26,020 nucleotides of DNA from JAHDBG01 sp963922315. GTDB taxonomy: Bacteria > Pseudomonadota > Gammaproteobacteria > Chromatiales > Chromatiaceae. Location: contig CAWUID010000030.1 of NCBI GenBank assembly GCA_963922315.1, positions 1-26,020 on the forward strand, written 5' to 3'. The position numbers were made by a program, and so were the translations under genes. The first letter of the stretch is position 1; each line of letters begins with the position of its first letter. Below the pieces are notes generated by a model. It was not told where the DNA came from. It saw only the letters and a program-made list of their open reading frames with translations, and did not search any database. Below, in pieces: positions 15,053-23,307 of this stretch.

Positions 15053-15991
15053 CTAAGGGCGGCCATCTTCGATCACGCCTTCTTTTTCGACAGGCATCAG
15101 GTCGGCTTTACTGACGCCCAGCATCAATATGGATGTGCTGGCGACATAGATGGAGGAATAGGTGCCGATCAGGACGCCGATCAGTAGTGCGAATGCGAAG
15201 CCGTGGATGATCTCTCCACCCAGAAAGAATAGAGCCAGTAACACCAGCAGGGTGGTTAAGGAGGTCATTAAGGTGCGGCTGAGGGTATGGTTCAGCGACA
15301 GGTTGATGATTTCCAGTGGGGTGCCTTTGCGCAGTTTGCGGAAGTTTTCGCGTACCCGGTCGAAGACGACAATCGTGTCGTTCAGTGAGTAGCCGATCAC
15401 CGCCAGGACGGCTGCCAGGACGGGCAGGTCAAATTCCAGCCCCAGCTGGGCAAACAGCCCGAGGGTGATCAGGACATCATGAGTCAGTGCCAGCACTGAG
15501 CCGAGGGCAAAGCGCCATTCAAAGCGCAGGGCAACATAGATCATGATCGCGATCAGGGCGACCAGGACCGCCAGTGCGCCATCTTCGGTCAGTTCGTCGC
15601 CGACTTGCGGGCCGACAAATTCTACCCGGCGCAGGGTGACTGGCGTGTCAGATGCGGTGGTCAGGGCGGCGTAGACTTGGTTGCTGAGGGTGGATGTGTT
15701 GCCTGACTGGCCACCAGCGAGTCGGATCAGTACGTCCTGCGGTGTGCCGAATTGTTGTACTGAGGCGTCGCCCAGATTCTGTTCTGCCAGGGTGGTGCGG
15801 ATCTGAGCCAGGTCGGCTGGTTGGCTGTAGCCCAGTTCTATCAGGGTGCCACCGGTAAAGTCGACGCCGAGGTTCAGGCCGCGCAGGATCAGTGCGCCGA
15901 TAGATAGTAGCAGGACGCTGATGGAGACCAGCATCGCCAAGCGCCGCTGCGCCATGAAGTCAATCCGGGTCTGACGGCTGATCAGTTGCAT
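15053..15991 (-). CDS. secF: Protein translocase subunit SecF
   Basis: Inner-membrane partner of SecD that helps SecYEG-driven export using the proton gradient. It has 312 residues from ATG 15991 (MQLISRQTRIDF), ten bases after the secD stop and preceded by GAGGA. GVDFTGGTLIELGY is the first periplasmic-domain motif of the family. Five further helices follow, including VLAVIGYSLNDTIVVFDRVREN and the ALFFLGGEIIHGFAFALL segment. A longer frame runs back into secD but has no support. Third gene of yajC-secD-secF. Confidence 0.96.
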   Translation of the reverse strand: MQLISRQTRIDFMAQRRLAMLVSISVLLLSIGALILRGLNLGVDFTGGTLIELGYSQPADLAQIRTTLAEQNLGDASVQQFGTPQDVLIRLAGGQSGNTSTLSNQVYAALTTASDTPVTLRRVEFVGPQVGDELTEDGALAVLVALIAIMIYVALRFEWRFALGSVLALTHDVLITLGLFAQLGLEFDLPVLAAVLAVIGYSLNDTIVVFDRVRENFRKLRKGTPLEIINLSLNHTLSRTLMTSLTTLLVLLALFFLGGEIIHGFAFALLIGVLIGTYSSIYVASTSILMLGVSKADLMPVEKEGVIEDGRP

Positions 15992-16001
15992 GGCATGTTC
16001 C

Positions 16002-17855
16002 TCAAATTGCCAGTTGCGGCAGACGTCGCTTGCCATACAGCAGGTTCACGAGTGAACGGGTGCCGACGATAGCGGTGAACATGGAGGTGATCAGACCAAT
16101 GGCCAGGGTAATCGCAAAGCCACGTACCGGGCCACTGCCGATGGAGAATAACACGATGGCGGCGATCAGGGTGGTGATATTCGCATCCAGAATAGTGGTG
16201 AAGGCCTTCGCATAGCCGGCATGGATGCTGGCCAGCGGGCTGTTGCCAATCCGCAGTTCTTCGCGGATCCGCTCGAATATGAGTACATTGGCGTCTACCG
16301 CCATGCCAACTGTCAGCACGATGCCGGCGATGCCGGGCAGGGTCAGGGTGGCTTGCAGGATGGACAGGATGGCGACGATCAGCACCAGATTGGTGATCAG
16401 AGCCAAGTTCGCGACCAGGCCGAACATTCGGTAGTACACCAGCATAAATACCATCACCAGTGCCAGGCCGACCATCACTGAGGCAAAGCCCTGGTCGATA
16501 TTATCCTGGCCCAGGCTGGGGCCAATGGTGCGTTCTTCTACGATTTCAATTGGTGCCTTCAGTGCGCCGGATTTCAGTAACAGGGCCAGTTGATGTGCTT
16601 CGTTCGCCTGCAGGCCGGTGGTCTGGAAGCGGCGTCCGAAGGGTTCGCGGATCACCGCGACACTGATCACTTCTTCCACCCATTTTCTGATCGGTTTGCC
16701 GTCATCATCACGCCCGATGATGCGTTTTTCTTTAAAGACCACCGCCATCGGTTTGCCGACGTTGTCGGTGGTGGTATCGCGCATCCGCTTCGCGCCTTTG
16801 CTGTCCAGGTTGACGACTACGGCGGGTGAGCCGGTCTGCTGGTCAAAGGTGGAGGCTGCGCTGGTCATCTGATCGCCGGTTACGATCAGGCGCCTCTTTA
16901 ATAAGATCGGTTGTCCATCCCGTTCGTAATACAGCCGGGTGCCGGGCGGTGCTTTGCCAGTGCGGGCGGCATCCAGCGCCTGTGCTGTGTCGCCCACCAC
17001 CAGGCGGTATTCCAGGGTGGCGGTGGCGCTCAGGATTTCTTTTACTTTGCCCGGATCTTGTATGCCGGGTAGTTCGACTACGATGCGTCGTTCGCCCTGT
17101 TGCTGCACCAGTGGTTCGGATACACCGAGCGCGTTCACCCGGTTGCGCAATGTGACGATGTTCTGGCTGAGGGCCTGTTTGCGGATCTCGCGTTGCCCGG
17201 CTTCGGTAAAAGCGGCACGAAAGGTGTATTGCGACGGTGTATCTTGTGCGCTGAAATTCAGTTCCCGAAAGGCTTCAGCGGTAATTTGTTGGGCCTGATC
17301 GCGCTGGTCAGCCTGACGAAAACGCACTTCCACACCATTTTCAACCGTCTTAACGGTCAGGTAGCGGATTTTTTCACTGCGTAGAAAGCGCCGGATTGTG
17401 CTGGCTTCCAGTTCGACTGCATTGCGCAGGGCAGCGTCCATATCGACATCAATCAGGACATGGATGCCACCACGCAAATCCAGTCCCAGGCTCATCGGTT
17501 GTGCTCCCAATCCGCTGAGCCAGGCGGGTACATCCGGCAGTAAGGTGAGTGCCTGGGTGTAGTTCAGCGGTAAACTGTCAGCGATTACCTGCTGTGCCCG
17601 CAGTTGGTCTGCGGTCTGATGAAAGCGGATGAACAGCTTGCCGTCCTGCCGTTCAAATCGTTTGGTCGTGATCGCCGCATTTTCCAGTGCTTGCTGCAAA
17701 TTATTCTGCAGGCTCTGATCTACCTGTGCACCACGTAACCCACTGATTTCCAGTACTGGATCCTGTCCGTACAGGTTCGGTACGGCATACAGGGTGCCCA
17801 GCAGTATCACGGCTGCAACCAGTACGTTTTTCCACATCGGGTATTGATTGACCAT
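16002..17855 (-). CDS. secD: Protein translocase subunit SecD
   Basis: A 617-residue RND-like inner-membrane protein of the Sec holo-translocon. An N-terminal helix (about 7-29) precedes the periplasmic P1 domain. Conserved GLDLRGGIHVLIDVD is near residues 124-138. The C-terminal helical bundle holds VGMAVDANVLIFERIREEL and the final GSGPVRGFAITLAIGL segment. The length is normal for proteobacterial SecD. Start ATG 17855; an ATG six codons later is also possible. It lies 18 bases after yajC and ten before secF. Confidence 0.97.
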   Translation of the reverse strand: MVNQYPMWKNVLVAAVILLGTLYAVPNLYGQDPVLEISGLRGAQVDQSLQNNLQQALENAAITTKRFERQDGKLFIRFHQTADQLRAQQVIADSLPLNYTQALTLLPDVPAWLSGLGAQPMSLGLDLRGGIHVLIDVDMDAALRNAVELEASTIRRFLRSEKIRYLTVKTVENGVEVRFRQADQRDQAQQITAEAFRELNFSAQDTPSQYTFRAAFTEAGQREIRKQALSQNIVTLRNRVNALGVSEPLVQQQGERRIVVELPGIQDPGKVKEILSATATLEYRLVVGDTAQALDAARTGKAPPGTRLYYERDGQPILLKRRLIVTGDQMTSAASTFDQQTGSPAVVVNLDSKGAKRMRDTTTDNVGKPMAVVFKEKRIIGRDDDGKPIRKWVEEVISVAVIREPFGRRFQTTGLQANEAHQLALLLKSGALKAPIEIVEERTIGPSLGQDNIDQGFASVMVGLALVMVFMLVYYRMFGLVANLALITNLVLIVAILSILQATLTLPGIAGIVLTVGMAVDANVLIFERIREELRIGNSPLASIHAGYAKAFTTILDANITTLIAAIVLFSIGSGPVRGFAITLAIGLITSMFTAIVGTRSLVNLLYGKRRLPQLAI

Positions 17856-17873
17856 CGCCTGCCGCTGTTTCAG

Positions 17874-18203
17874 TTATGTGGCTGATAAGGTGCCTTTGGG
17901 CAGCACCAGTTCGACTGAAGCGCGACGAATAGCGACGACGGTATTCGGTGCAATTTCCAGTTTTGCGGTGGTGTCATCTAATTCGGTGATTTTGCCCATC
18001 AGGCCACCGACGGTTTGTACTTCATCACCCTTACTTAGTTCCGCAATTAATTTTTTATGTTCTTTCTGACGTTTCGTTTGTGGTCGGATTACGAACAGGT
18101 ACATGACAACAAACATACCCACCAGGAAGATAATCGGCAGGATGCCGCCATCTGGACTGGCAGCGGGTGTGTTGGCGAGTGCGTCAGAAATGAAAAAACT
18201 CAT
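17874..18203 (-). CDS. yajC: Sec translocon accessory protein YajC
   Basis: A 109-residue single-helix membrane protein. A short periplasmic N-terminus and the helix ILPIIFLVGMFVVMYLFVI end in the family motif RPQTKRQKEHKKL, followed by the small cytoplasmic beta domain (GDEVQTVGGLMGKI). It heads the yajC-secD-secF unit. The tgt and queA genes that often precede yajC in Gammaproteobacteria are absent; a repeat element and a toxin-antitoxin pair lie upstream instead. Confidence 0.95.
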   Translation of the reverse strand: MSFFISDALANTPAASPDGGILPIIFLVGMFVVMYLFVIRPQTKRQKEHKKLIAELSKGDEVQTVGGLMGKITELDDTTAKLEIAPNTVVAIRRASVELVLPKGTLSAT

Positions 18204-18243
18204 GCAAGGCTCCGGCTGGTTGAAATCAAGTTTACATCGTGGA

Positions 18244-18340
18244 CGAGGTATGAAACCTCGCCTGCGACCAAAGGGGCGAGAGCTACGCTTCTCTCCCTTT
18301 GGAATCCCCCATGGTTTCGCCCCCGCAGCAAGCTGCGGGG
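18244..18340. repeat. REP/MITE-like cluster of three hairpins
   Basis: Three palindromes stand side by side: CGAGGT/ACCTCG (18244-18260), CCAAAGGG...CCCTTTGG with an inner GAG/CTC (18268-18302), and CCCCGCAGC-aa-GCTGCGGGG (18321-18340). The last recurs at 19081-19100. Such clusters are typical of dispersed intergenic palindromic repeats. The third hairpin lies ten bases after the antitoxin stop and could also end its transcript. No REP-associated transposase is in the window. Confidence 0.65.
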
Positions 18341-18350
18341 AATTCTCAGA

Positions 18351-18599
18351 TTAAATAATTTTATCACCAGCGCGAGGGGGTTCACCACCTTCGCGCAACA
18401 GCAAAGTGCGAAAAGCATCAAGATCGACATCGGGCATGCGCTGAGCAAAAAATTTTTCGGTTTCCAATGCCGATATTTTTTCAGCAATAGCAATAGCAAT
18501 AAACTGATTAACGCTAGTGCCGTCACGTTGAGCGATTTTAGCTACCTCATCTTTTAGTGATTTGGGTAGTCGTAATGGGTAAGTCGATGGTTTAGACAT
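18351..18599 (-). CDS. Ribbon-helix-helix antitoxin of a PIN toxin pair
   Basis: 82 residues. The N-terminal STYPLRLPKSLKDEVAKIAQRDGTSVNQFI is a ribbon-helix-helix DNA-binding pattern of the HicB-like/Arc type: a beta strand with alternating residues followed by two helices. The C-terminal 40 residues are charged and probably wrap the toxin. The gene overlaps the end of the PIN gene by eight bases, so the two are translationally coupled, with the toxin gene first. Such antitoxins usually repress their own operon together with the toxin. Confidence 0.8.
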   Translation of the reverse strand: MSKPSTYPLRLPKSLKDEVAKIAQRDGTSVNQFIAIAIAEKISALETEKFFAQRMPDVDLDAFRTLLLREGGEPPRAGDKII

Positions 18600-19017
18600 T
18601 TCTTACTCTCATCAAGGCATCTGAGGGCCTTAGTACATCGATATTAAAGATATTGGGGGTCGCACCATAGTCTTTCAAGTTAAAGGACACGATAGCATCT
18701 GCTTGTCCGTTAACAGCAACTTCCAGCACCATTTCATCGTTGGGGTCATTGAGTGTCGGGCGCCAAAGGAAATGTGTTCTCACTGGCTTAACCAAGCCTA
18801 CTAAGCTATTCACGAATAAAGAGGCTTCTTCACAGTTAAGTCCGGCAGCTGTCCAGTGTTCAGGATTCGTACACTTCGCTTCGTACTCAAAAAAAAGCGG
18901 GACACTAGCCAGCATTATGGCCTGACGATCCATGACCAGGCTCAGTAAAGCCGCAGAAGCGCCGCCAGGGCTTCGCATGGCTGCAATAATCACATCAGTA
19001 TCAAGTACCAGCTTCAT
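18592..19017 (-). CDS. PIN-domain toxin (putative RNase)
   Basis: 141 residues of the COG1569-type PIN family, expected to be a metal-dependent ribonuclease toxin. Acidic residues consistent with a PIN site are Asp6 (LVLDTDVI), Glu44 (FFEYEAK), Asp94 (DPNDEMVLE) and Asp107 (ADAIVSFN). It is the first gene of the pair with the downstream RHH antitoxin. The start ATG 19017 has only a weak ribosome site, which would keep toxin levels low. An inverted repeat lies directly upstream. The pair interrupts the space between yajC and amtB and is flanked by two copies of one palindrome. Confidence 0.82.
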   Translation of the reverse strand: MKLVLDTDVIIAAMRSPGGASAALLSLVMDRQAIMLASVPLFFEYEAKCTNPEHWTAAGLNCEEASLFVNSLVGLVKPVRTHFLWRPTLNDPNDEMVLEVAVNGQADAIVSFNLKDYGATPNIFNIDVLRPSDALMRVRNV

Positions 19018-19052
19018 AATATCTCATATAATATCACATTGTATAAGATATT
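19018..19052 (-). promoter_or_regulatory. Operator/promoter of the PIN-RHH pair
   Basis: AATATCT (19018-19024) and AGATATT (19046-19052) form an inverted repeat directly upstream of the toxin start. The AT-rich core includes TATTAT- and TATACA-like boxes on the minus strand. Position and symmetry suit autoregulation by the RHH antitoxin; this is inference. Confidence 0.5.
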
Positions 19053-19080
19053 ACGTTAAGAGGGCTTCTGGAAACATTGG

Positions 19081-19100
19081 CCCCGCAGCAGGCTGCGGGG
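19081..19100 (-). terminator. Palindrome after amtB, second copy
   Basis: CCCCGCAGC-ag-GCTGCGGGG is identical in both arms to the palindrome at 18321-18340. It lies 12 bases after the amtB stop. It lacks a T-run, so it may be a repeat that doubles as a transcript end. Confidence 0.6.
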
Positions 19101-19112
19101 CATAAATCAGAC

Positions 19113-20378
19113 TTAACGCACGGTGAATTCGGGATAGGCTTCCATACCGCATTCGGCCAGGTCAGCACCGGCATATTCGTCTTCTTCGCAGATGCGCAGT
19201 CCCAGCGTTGCTTTGATGATCGCCCACGCAATCCAGCTGGCACCAAATACCCAGATGAAGATAGTGGCAGCTCCGGCGAGCTGTCCGAGAATGGTTGCAC
19301 CTGAATTAGTGAGTGGCACGGCGAGCAATCCCCAGAGTCCGACTACGCCATGTACTGAAATGGCACCGACCGGGTCGTCAATGCGGAGCTTATCCAGCAG
19401 CATGATGGACAGTACGACGATACCGCCACCAACGGCACCGATCAGGGTCGCAGCCAGTGCACTTGGCGTAGACGGCTCCGCTGTGATGGCGACCAGACCG
19501 GCGAGGGCACCATTGAGTGCCATGGTCAGATCAGCCTTGCCGAACAAGGCGCGTGCCAGTAATAAGGCCGCAATCAGACCACCTGCTGCCGCTGCATTGG
19601 TATTCAGAAATACCATTGCGACCGCGTTTGCACTGTTGATATCACCCAGTTTCAGTACCGAGCCACCATTGAAACCGAACCAGCCCATCCACAGAATGAA
19701 GGTACCAAGAGTAGCCAGCGGCAGGTTGGCGCCCGGGATCGCATTTACCTTGCCGTCCGCACCATATTTGCCTTTGCGTGGGCCAAGCAAGAGTACACCA
19801 GCCAGTGCAGCAGCAGCCCCGGCCATATGTACAATGCCGGAACCAGCAAAATCAGAAAAGCCGATATCGCCCAGGCTGTACAGGCCGAATACGGTTTGAC
19901 CACCCCAGGTCCAGCTGCCTTCGAGTGGATAGATCAGGCCGGTCATCACGACGGCGAATGCGAGGAAAGACCACAGTTTCATGCGTTCTGCCACAGCACC
20001 GGAGACGATGGACATGGCAGTGGCGACAAACACGACCTGGAAGAAAAAGTCGGCAGCTCCGGAATAGACTGAGTCCCCGCCGAAGCCATTGCTGGCAGAA
20101 GCTGCCAGTGCTTCTGCGGCCAGGTTATCGCCACCGGCGATACCGCTCAGAAAAAAGGTGCCATCGTACATGATCGCATAACCGCAGATCAGATACAGGG
20201 TGCAGGAAACGGCAAATAGCGCGACATTTTTGGTCAGGATTTCGGTGGTATTTTTCGCCCGGACCAGTCCGGCTTCCAGCATGGCGAAGCCAGCAGCCAT
20301 CCACATAACGAGTGCACCGCATACCAGGAAATAAAAGGTATCAAGTGCATACTGTAATTCAAACAGGTTGTTTTCCAT
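19113..20378 (-). CDS. amtB: Ammonium transporter
   Basis: A 421-residue Amt/Rh-family inner-membrane channel that takes up ammonium when it is scarce. About eleven helices are present. The twin pore histidines are His184 (GSGIVHMAGA) and His343 (ISVHGVVGLW). The Amt signature appears as DFAGSGIVHMAGAAAALAG and GWFGFNGGS. No separate signal peptide is obvious; the first segment may be a membrane helix. It lies 187 bases downstream of glnK on the same strand. GlnK normally blocks AmtB when nitrogen is plentiful, and the pair is usually cotranscribed under NtrC and sigma-54. Confidence 0.97.
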   Translation of the reverse strand: MENNLFELQYALDTFYFLVCGALVMWMAAGFAMLEAGLVRAKNTTEILTKNVALFAVSCTLYLICGYAIMYDGTFFLSGIAGGDNLAAEALAASASNGFGGDSVYSGAADFFFQVVFVATAMSIVSGAVAERMKLWSFLAFAVVMTGLIYPLEGSWTWGGQTVFGLYSLGDIGFSDFAGSGIVHMAGAAAALAGVLLLGPRKGKYGADGKVNAIPGANLPLATLGTFILWMGWFGFNGGSVLKLGDINSANAVAMVFLNTNAAAAGGLIAALLLARALFGKADLTMALNGALAGLVAITAEPSTPSALAATLIGAVGGGIVVLSIMLLDKLRIDDPVGAISVHGVVGLWGLLAVPLTNSGATILGQLAGAATIFIWVFGASWIAWAIIKATLGLRICEEDEYAGADLAECGMEAYPEFTVR

Positions 20379-20565
20379 TGTAAACTCTGATGCTTAAGAA
20401 CATAAAATGAGTGCTGACCCCGTTTGCGCAAAAGACTGTAAAGCGGGTCGGAATATAAACAAACAGCGGGGCGGTAAATTCAGGGTCAGATAACGAAAAA
20501 AGCAGGTATCCTCCGGATGGGTTGGCGGAACTTATAGATTGAAGTGCCGGGTCTGTTTTCTGGCC

Positions 20566-20904
20566 TCAGAGTGCGTCAGTACCTGTTTCGCCGGTGCGAA
20601 TGCGCACAACCTGAGCAAGCTCATGGACAAAAATTTTACCATCGCCGATCTTACCGGTTTTGGCAGCATCTACGATGGCTTCGATGGCGGAATCCAGCAG
20701 ATCGTCACCGATAGCGACTTCTACCTTAATTTTAGGTAAGAAATCGACCACATACTCAGCACCACGATACAACTCAGTGTGTCCTTTCTGACGCCCGAAT
20801 CCTTTTACTTCGGTGACGGTGATGCCTTTGACGCCAATTGTGGATAAGGCTTCACGAACATCATCCAGCTTAAACGGCTTAATGATGGCGGTGACTAGTT
20901 TCAT
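20566..20904 (-). CDS. glnK: Nitrogen regulatory PII protein GlnK
   Basis: 112-residue PII signal protein that senses glutamine, ATP/ADP and 2-oxoglutarate and gates AmtB. MKLVTAIIKPFKLDDVREAL is the standard start. The T-loop GHTELYRGAEYVVDFLPK carries Tyr51, the uridylylation site, and TGKIGDGKIFV is the B-loop. The frame is open further upstream, but ATG 20904 gives the family N-terminus. Its position before amtB supports GlnK over GlnB. Confidence 0.95.
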   Translation of the reverse strand: MKLVTAIIKPFKLDDVREALSTIGVKGITVTEVKGFGRQKGHTELYRGAEYVVDFLPKIKVEVAIGDDLLDSAIEAIVDAAKTGKIGDGKIFVHELAQVVRIRTGETGTDAL

Positions 20905-20946
20905 AGTTTGCATCCTGAAAATGGTAGCGTGGGTGGTGGTGGGAAT

Positions 20947-20975
20947 TGACGAGGCTCGCTGTCTGAGCCTCGTCA
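20947..20975 (-). promoter_or_regulatory. 11-bp perfect hairpin in glnK leader
   Basis: TGACGAGGCTC and GAGCCTCGTCA are separated by seven bases, between the porin stop and the glnK start. A GCAC/GTGC mini-hairpin with six T's (in 20980-21000) lies just before it on the minus strand. There is no T-run after the long stem. It may set the ratio of porin to glnK-amtB transcript by partial termination or mRNA processing. Confidence 0.5.
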
Positions 20976-21015
20976 CGGAGGCACAAAAAAGTGCTTCAGT
21001 TTTCAGCAGGGCTGA

Positions 21016-21696
21016 TCAGAAGCTCTGTCCCCAGGAAACAGAAAACTGAGCATTATTATTGCCGCTTTCTCTGCTGGCTTTAGACATGGCCAGTGTCAGG
21101 GTGCCCAGGTCGTTTATCGCCTTGCTCAGGCTGACTTCCATATGCTGGTAAGTGGTGTTCATGTTGGCAACACCATCATCAGCAAAGTCATAGTAGCCCA
21201 CAGTACCTGCCAGATCCCAGCCTTCATAGAAAGGTGTGCTGGCAGAGACGAAGTAGTACAGATCGCCAGTGACAAACTTTTCATTGCCCTGATCAGTATC
21301 TTCTACATCAGAACCGACAGTGTATTTCACGCCAGCAGACAGGGCGTCAAAGCCGAGTGTGGCATACAGTTCGGTGTAGTCTGCGTCGTCATGGTTCGGA
21401 TAGATGTAGCGTACGACACCCAGATCGTAATCCATCTTATCTGTGGAACCTACCAACCCGGCAGACAAATCAAGCTCAGAGCCGCCGGCAACATTGGAGA
21501 TCCAGGCACTGGCGTACAGGCCTTCATCCAGCATGGCATCGATGCTACCTTGTACAGCAGGCTGGTTATTGGTCTGGGAAACACCGCGTGACAGATAATC
21601 ACTGGTGATGGTTAGGCTGCCGCTGATGTCAGCATAGGCTGTGGCTGACATGCCTAATGCAGCTAAGCCAACAGCAACAGAGTTTTTTATCGTCAC
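21016..21696 (-). CDS. TorF-family putative porin
   Basis: A 226-residue outer-membrane beta-barrel protein of the gcw_chp/TorF family. The signal peptide covers about residues 1-22 (ALGMSATAYA|D). DISGSLTITSDYLSRGVSQT is the family's N-terminal strand. Alternating strands follow, and the chain ends SVSWGQSF, with the terminal Phe needed for barrel assembly. AGGAG precedes the ATG. It lies behind a sigma-54-type promoter and upstream of glnK-amtB, so it may let ammonium or other nitrogen sources cross the outer membrane during starvation; that role is inferred from context. Confidence 0.85.
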   Translation of the reverse strand: MTIKNSVAVGLAALGMSATAYADISGSLTITSDYLSRGVSQTNNQPAVQGSIDAMLDEGLYASAWISNVAGGSELDLSAGLVGSTDKMDYDLGVVRYIYPNHDDADYTELYATLGFDALSAGVKYTVGSDVEDTDQGNEKFVTGDLYYFVSASTPFYEGWDLAGTVGYYDFADDGVANMNTTYQHMEVSLSKAINDLGTLTLAMSKASRESGNNNAQFSVSWGQSF

Positions 21697-21746
21697 AACA
21701 AGTCTCCTGGTAACGCAAAATAAAGCGGGGTCTTACCCCAAGACAA

Positions 21747-21762
21747 AGCACAATCTGTGCCA
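21747..21762 (-). promoter_or_regulatory. Sigma-54 (RpoN) promoter
   Basis: On the minus strand TGGCAC-AGATT-GTGCT matches the -24/-12 consensus TGGCAC-N5-TTGCW at 14 of 16 positions or better, counting the N bases; GG and GC are at the required spacing. It stands about 50 bases before the porin ATG. It fits nitrogen-controlled expression of the porin and, by read-through, glnK-amtB. Confidence 0.75.
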
Positions 21763-21907
21763 GATTTAAATCAAAGGCCGAAAAAAGTTCGGTACGCTCG
21801 TTTTTCGCCTGCAATAAGCCAGGCCGAAACGTGCCTATATTGTGTTCAGGGTGGCTGAAATCAAGGTACTTGCTGTTTGCTGTGGATGGCGTCTGTCTGT
21901 GCCATAC

Positions 21908-21934
21908 AGCTTTGCACTGATCTGGTGCAAAGCT
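21908..21934 (-). terminator. Hairpin after mpl
   Basis: AGCTTTGCAC and GTGCAAAGCT, a perfect 10-bp inverted repeat with a seven-base loop, 12 bases after the mpl stop. There is no T-run. It is a likely 3' end structure for the upstream operon. Confidence 0.5.
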
Positions 21935-21945
21935 GCCAGGTTGGT

Positions 21946-23307
21946 TCAGTCTGATAACGCCCGGACTAAGCGGGTTGGCATTTGTTCAAAACCGCGATTG
22001 CTCATGACCAGGATTGCATCCTCTGGTTGTGCGATTGCTGCAATCTGCCGCACGATAGAGTCGGTCGTCGTATGAATCTGCAGGGCCTGACCTAACCTGG
22101 ATAGCACTCTGTCAGGTGACCAGGTCAGATCTGCCGGAGCAAACAGGTGCACCTGATCAGCTGCGGACAATGCGTCGGCTAGTTGCTCCACATGCGCTCC
22201 GCGTCGCATGGAATTTGAGCCGGGATCCAGCACGGCGATGATGCGTTGGTCGCCCACTTGCGCGCGCAGGCCCTGCAAAGTCAGGCGGATAGCGGTCGGG
22301 TGATGCGCAAAGTCGTCCAGAATCCGGACGCCGCGTACTGTGCCGCATAGTTCCATGCGTCGTTGTACCTGGGCAAAATCGCACAGGGCAGCAGTGCCTT
22401 GTGCCGGATCGACACCGACATGTTGTGCGGCTGCCAGTGCTGCCAATGCATTACGGATGTTATGCCGTCCAGTGCAGGGCCAGGAGATCTGTCCGACTGG
22501 TTGTTGCTGATAACAGACGGTAAAGGATTGTCCGTCCGGACTGGCATCCTGTACCTGCCAGTCGGCTGGTGTAGTTTCCGCGAAAGATTGTTGTGGCGAC
22601 CAGCAACCCTGTGCCAGGACTTCAGCGATATTCGCGTCATCTGCCGGAGCAATGATCAGGCCATTGTCCGGTACAGTTCGTACCAGATGGTGACATTGGC
22701 GCTGAATGGCTGCCAGGTCGGGAAAGATATCGGCGTGATCAAATTCGAGATTATTGAGTACCAGGGTATGCGGGCGGTAATGGACGAATTTGGAGCGTTT
22801 ATCGAAAAAAGCGGTATCGTATTCGTCGGCTTCCACGACGAACAAACGACCAGCACCGGGTCGGGCGGAGACGCCGAAATTTTTCGGTATGCCACCAATC
22901 AGAAAGCCTGGCTTCAGCCCGGCCTGTTCCAGAATCCAGGCCAGCATACTGCTGCAGGTTGTTTTGCCATGTGTCCCGGCGACGGCCAGCACCCGGGTAT
23001 TGTGCAGATAGTGTTCAGCCAGCCATTGCGGCCCGGAGGTATAGCGCAATCCGGTGCGCAACATATATTCTACTGCTGGATTGCCGCGTGACAGAGCGTT
23101 GCCGACAATCACCAGATCAGGGGCCGGTTGCAGGTGTTCTGGCTGGTAGCCTGGTAGCAGTTCAATACCGGCGGCGGCCAGTTGGGTACTCATCGGTGGA
23201 TAGACGCCGGTATCGGAACCGGAGACCGAATAGCCCAGGGCACGCGCCAGCAAGGCGATGCCACCCATGAAGGTGCCGCAGATTCCGAGAATGTGCAGAT
23301 GGGTCAT
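21946..23307 (-). CDS. mpl: UDP-MurNAc:L-Ala-gamma-D-Glu-meso-DAP ligase
   Basis: A 453-residue Mur ligase of the peptidoglycan recycling pathway, reattaching the murein tripeptide to UDP-N-acetylmuramate using ATP in the cytoplasm. The N-terminal MTHLHILGICGTFMGGIALL is specific to Mpl rather than MurC. GTHGKTT (111-117) is the ATP-binding loop. VVEADEYDTAFFDKRSKF and NLEFDHADIF are Mur-ligase signatures, and DDFAHHPTAI is the late conserved motif. The ATG overlaps the trmB stop as ATGA, so it is coupled to trmB. Confidence 0.96.
   Translation of the reverse strand: MTHLHILGICGTFMGGIALLARALGYSVSGSDTGVYPPMSTQLAAAGIELLPGYQPEHLQPAPDLVIVGNALSRGNPAVEYMLRTGLRYTSGPQWLAEHYLHNTRVLAVAGTHGKTTCSSMLAWILEQAGLKPGFLIGGIPKNFGVSARPGAGRLFVVEADEYDTAFFDKRSKFVHYRPHTLVLNNLEFDHADIFPDLAAIQRQCHHLVRTVPDNGLIIAPADDANIAEVLAQGCWSPQQSFAETTPADWQVQDASPDGQSFTVCYQQQPVGQISWPCTGRHNIRNALAALAAAQHVGVDPAQGTAALCDFAQVQRRMELCGTVRGVRILDDFAHHPTAIRLTLQGLRAQVGDQRIIAVLDPGSNSMRRGAHVEQLADALSAADQVHLFAPADLTWSPDRVLSRLGQALQIHTTTDSIVRQIAAIAQPEDAILVMSNRGFEQMPTRLVRALSD

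Noticed and set aside
19192..19899. 235-codon plus-strand frame opposite amtB
   Set aside because: Antisense shadow of a well-conserved transporter gene; no family features.
20980..21000. Second sigma-54 promoter before glnK
   Set aside because: AAGCAC...GTGC near here resembles the motif, but lacks the essential GG and has the wrong spacing.
22363..23091. 242-codon plus-strand frame opposite mpl
   Set aside because: Antisense shadow; mpl motifs cover the same region.
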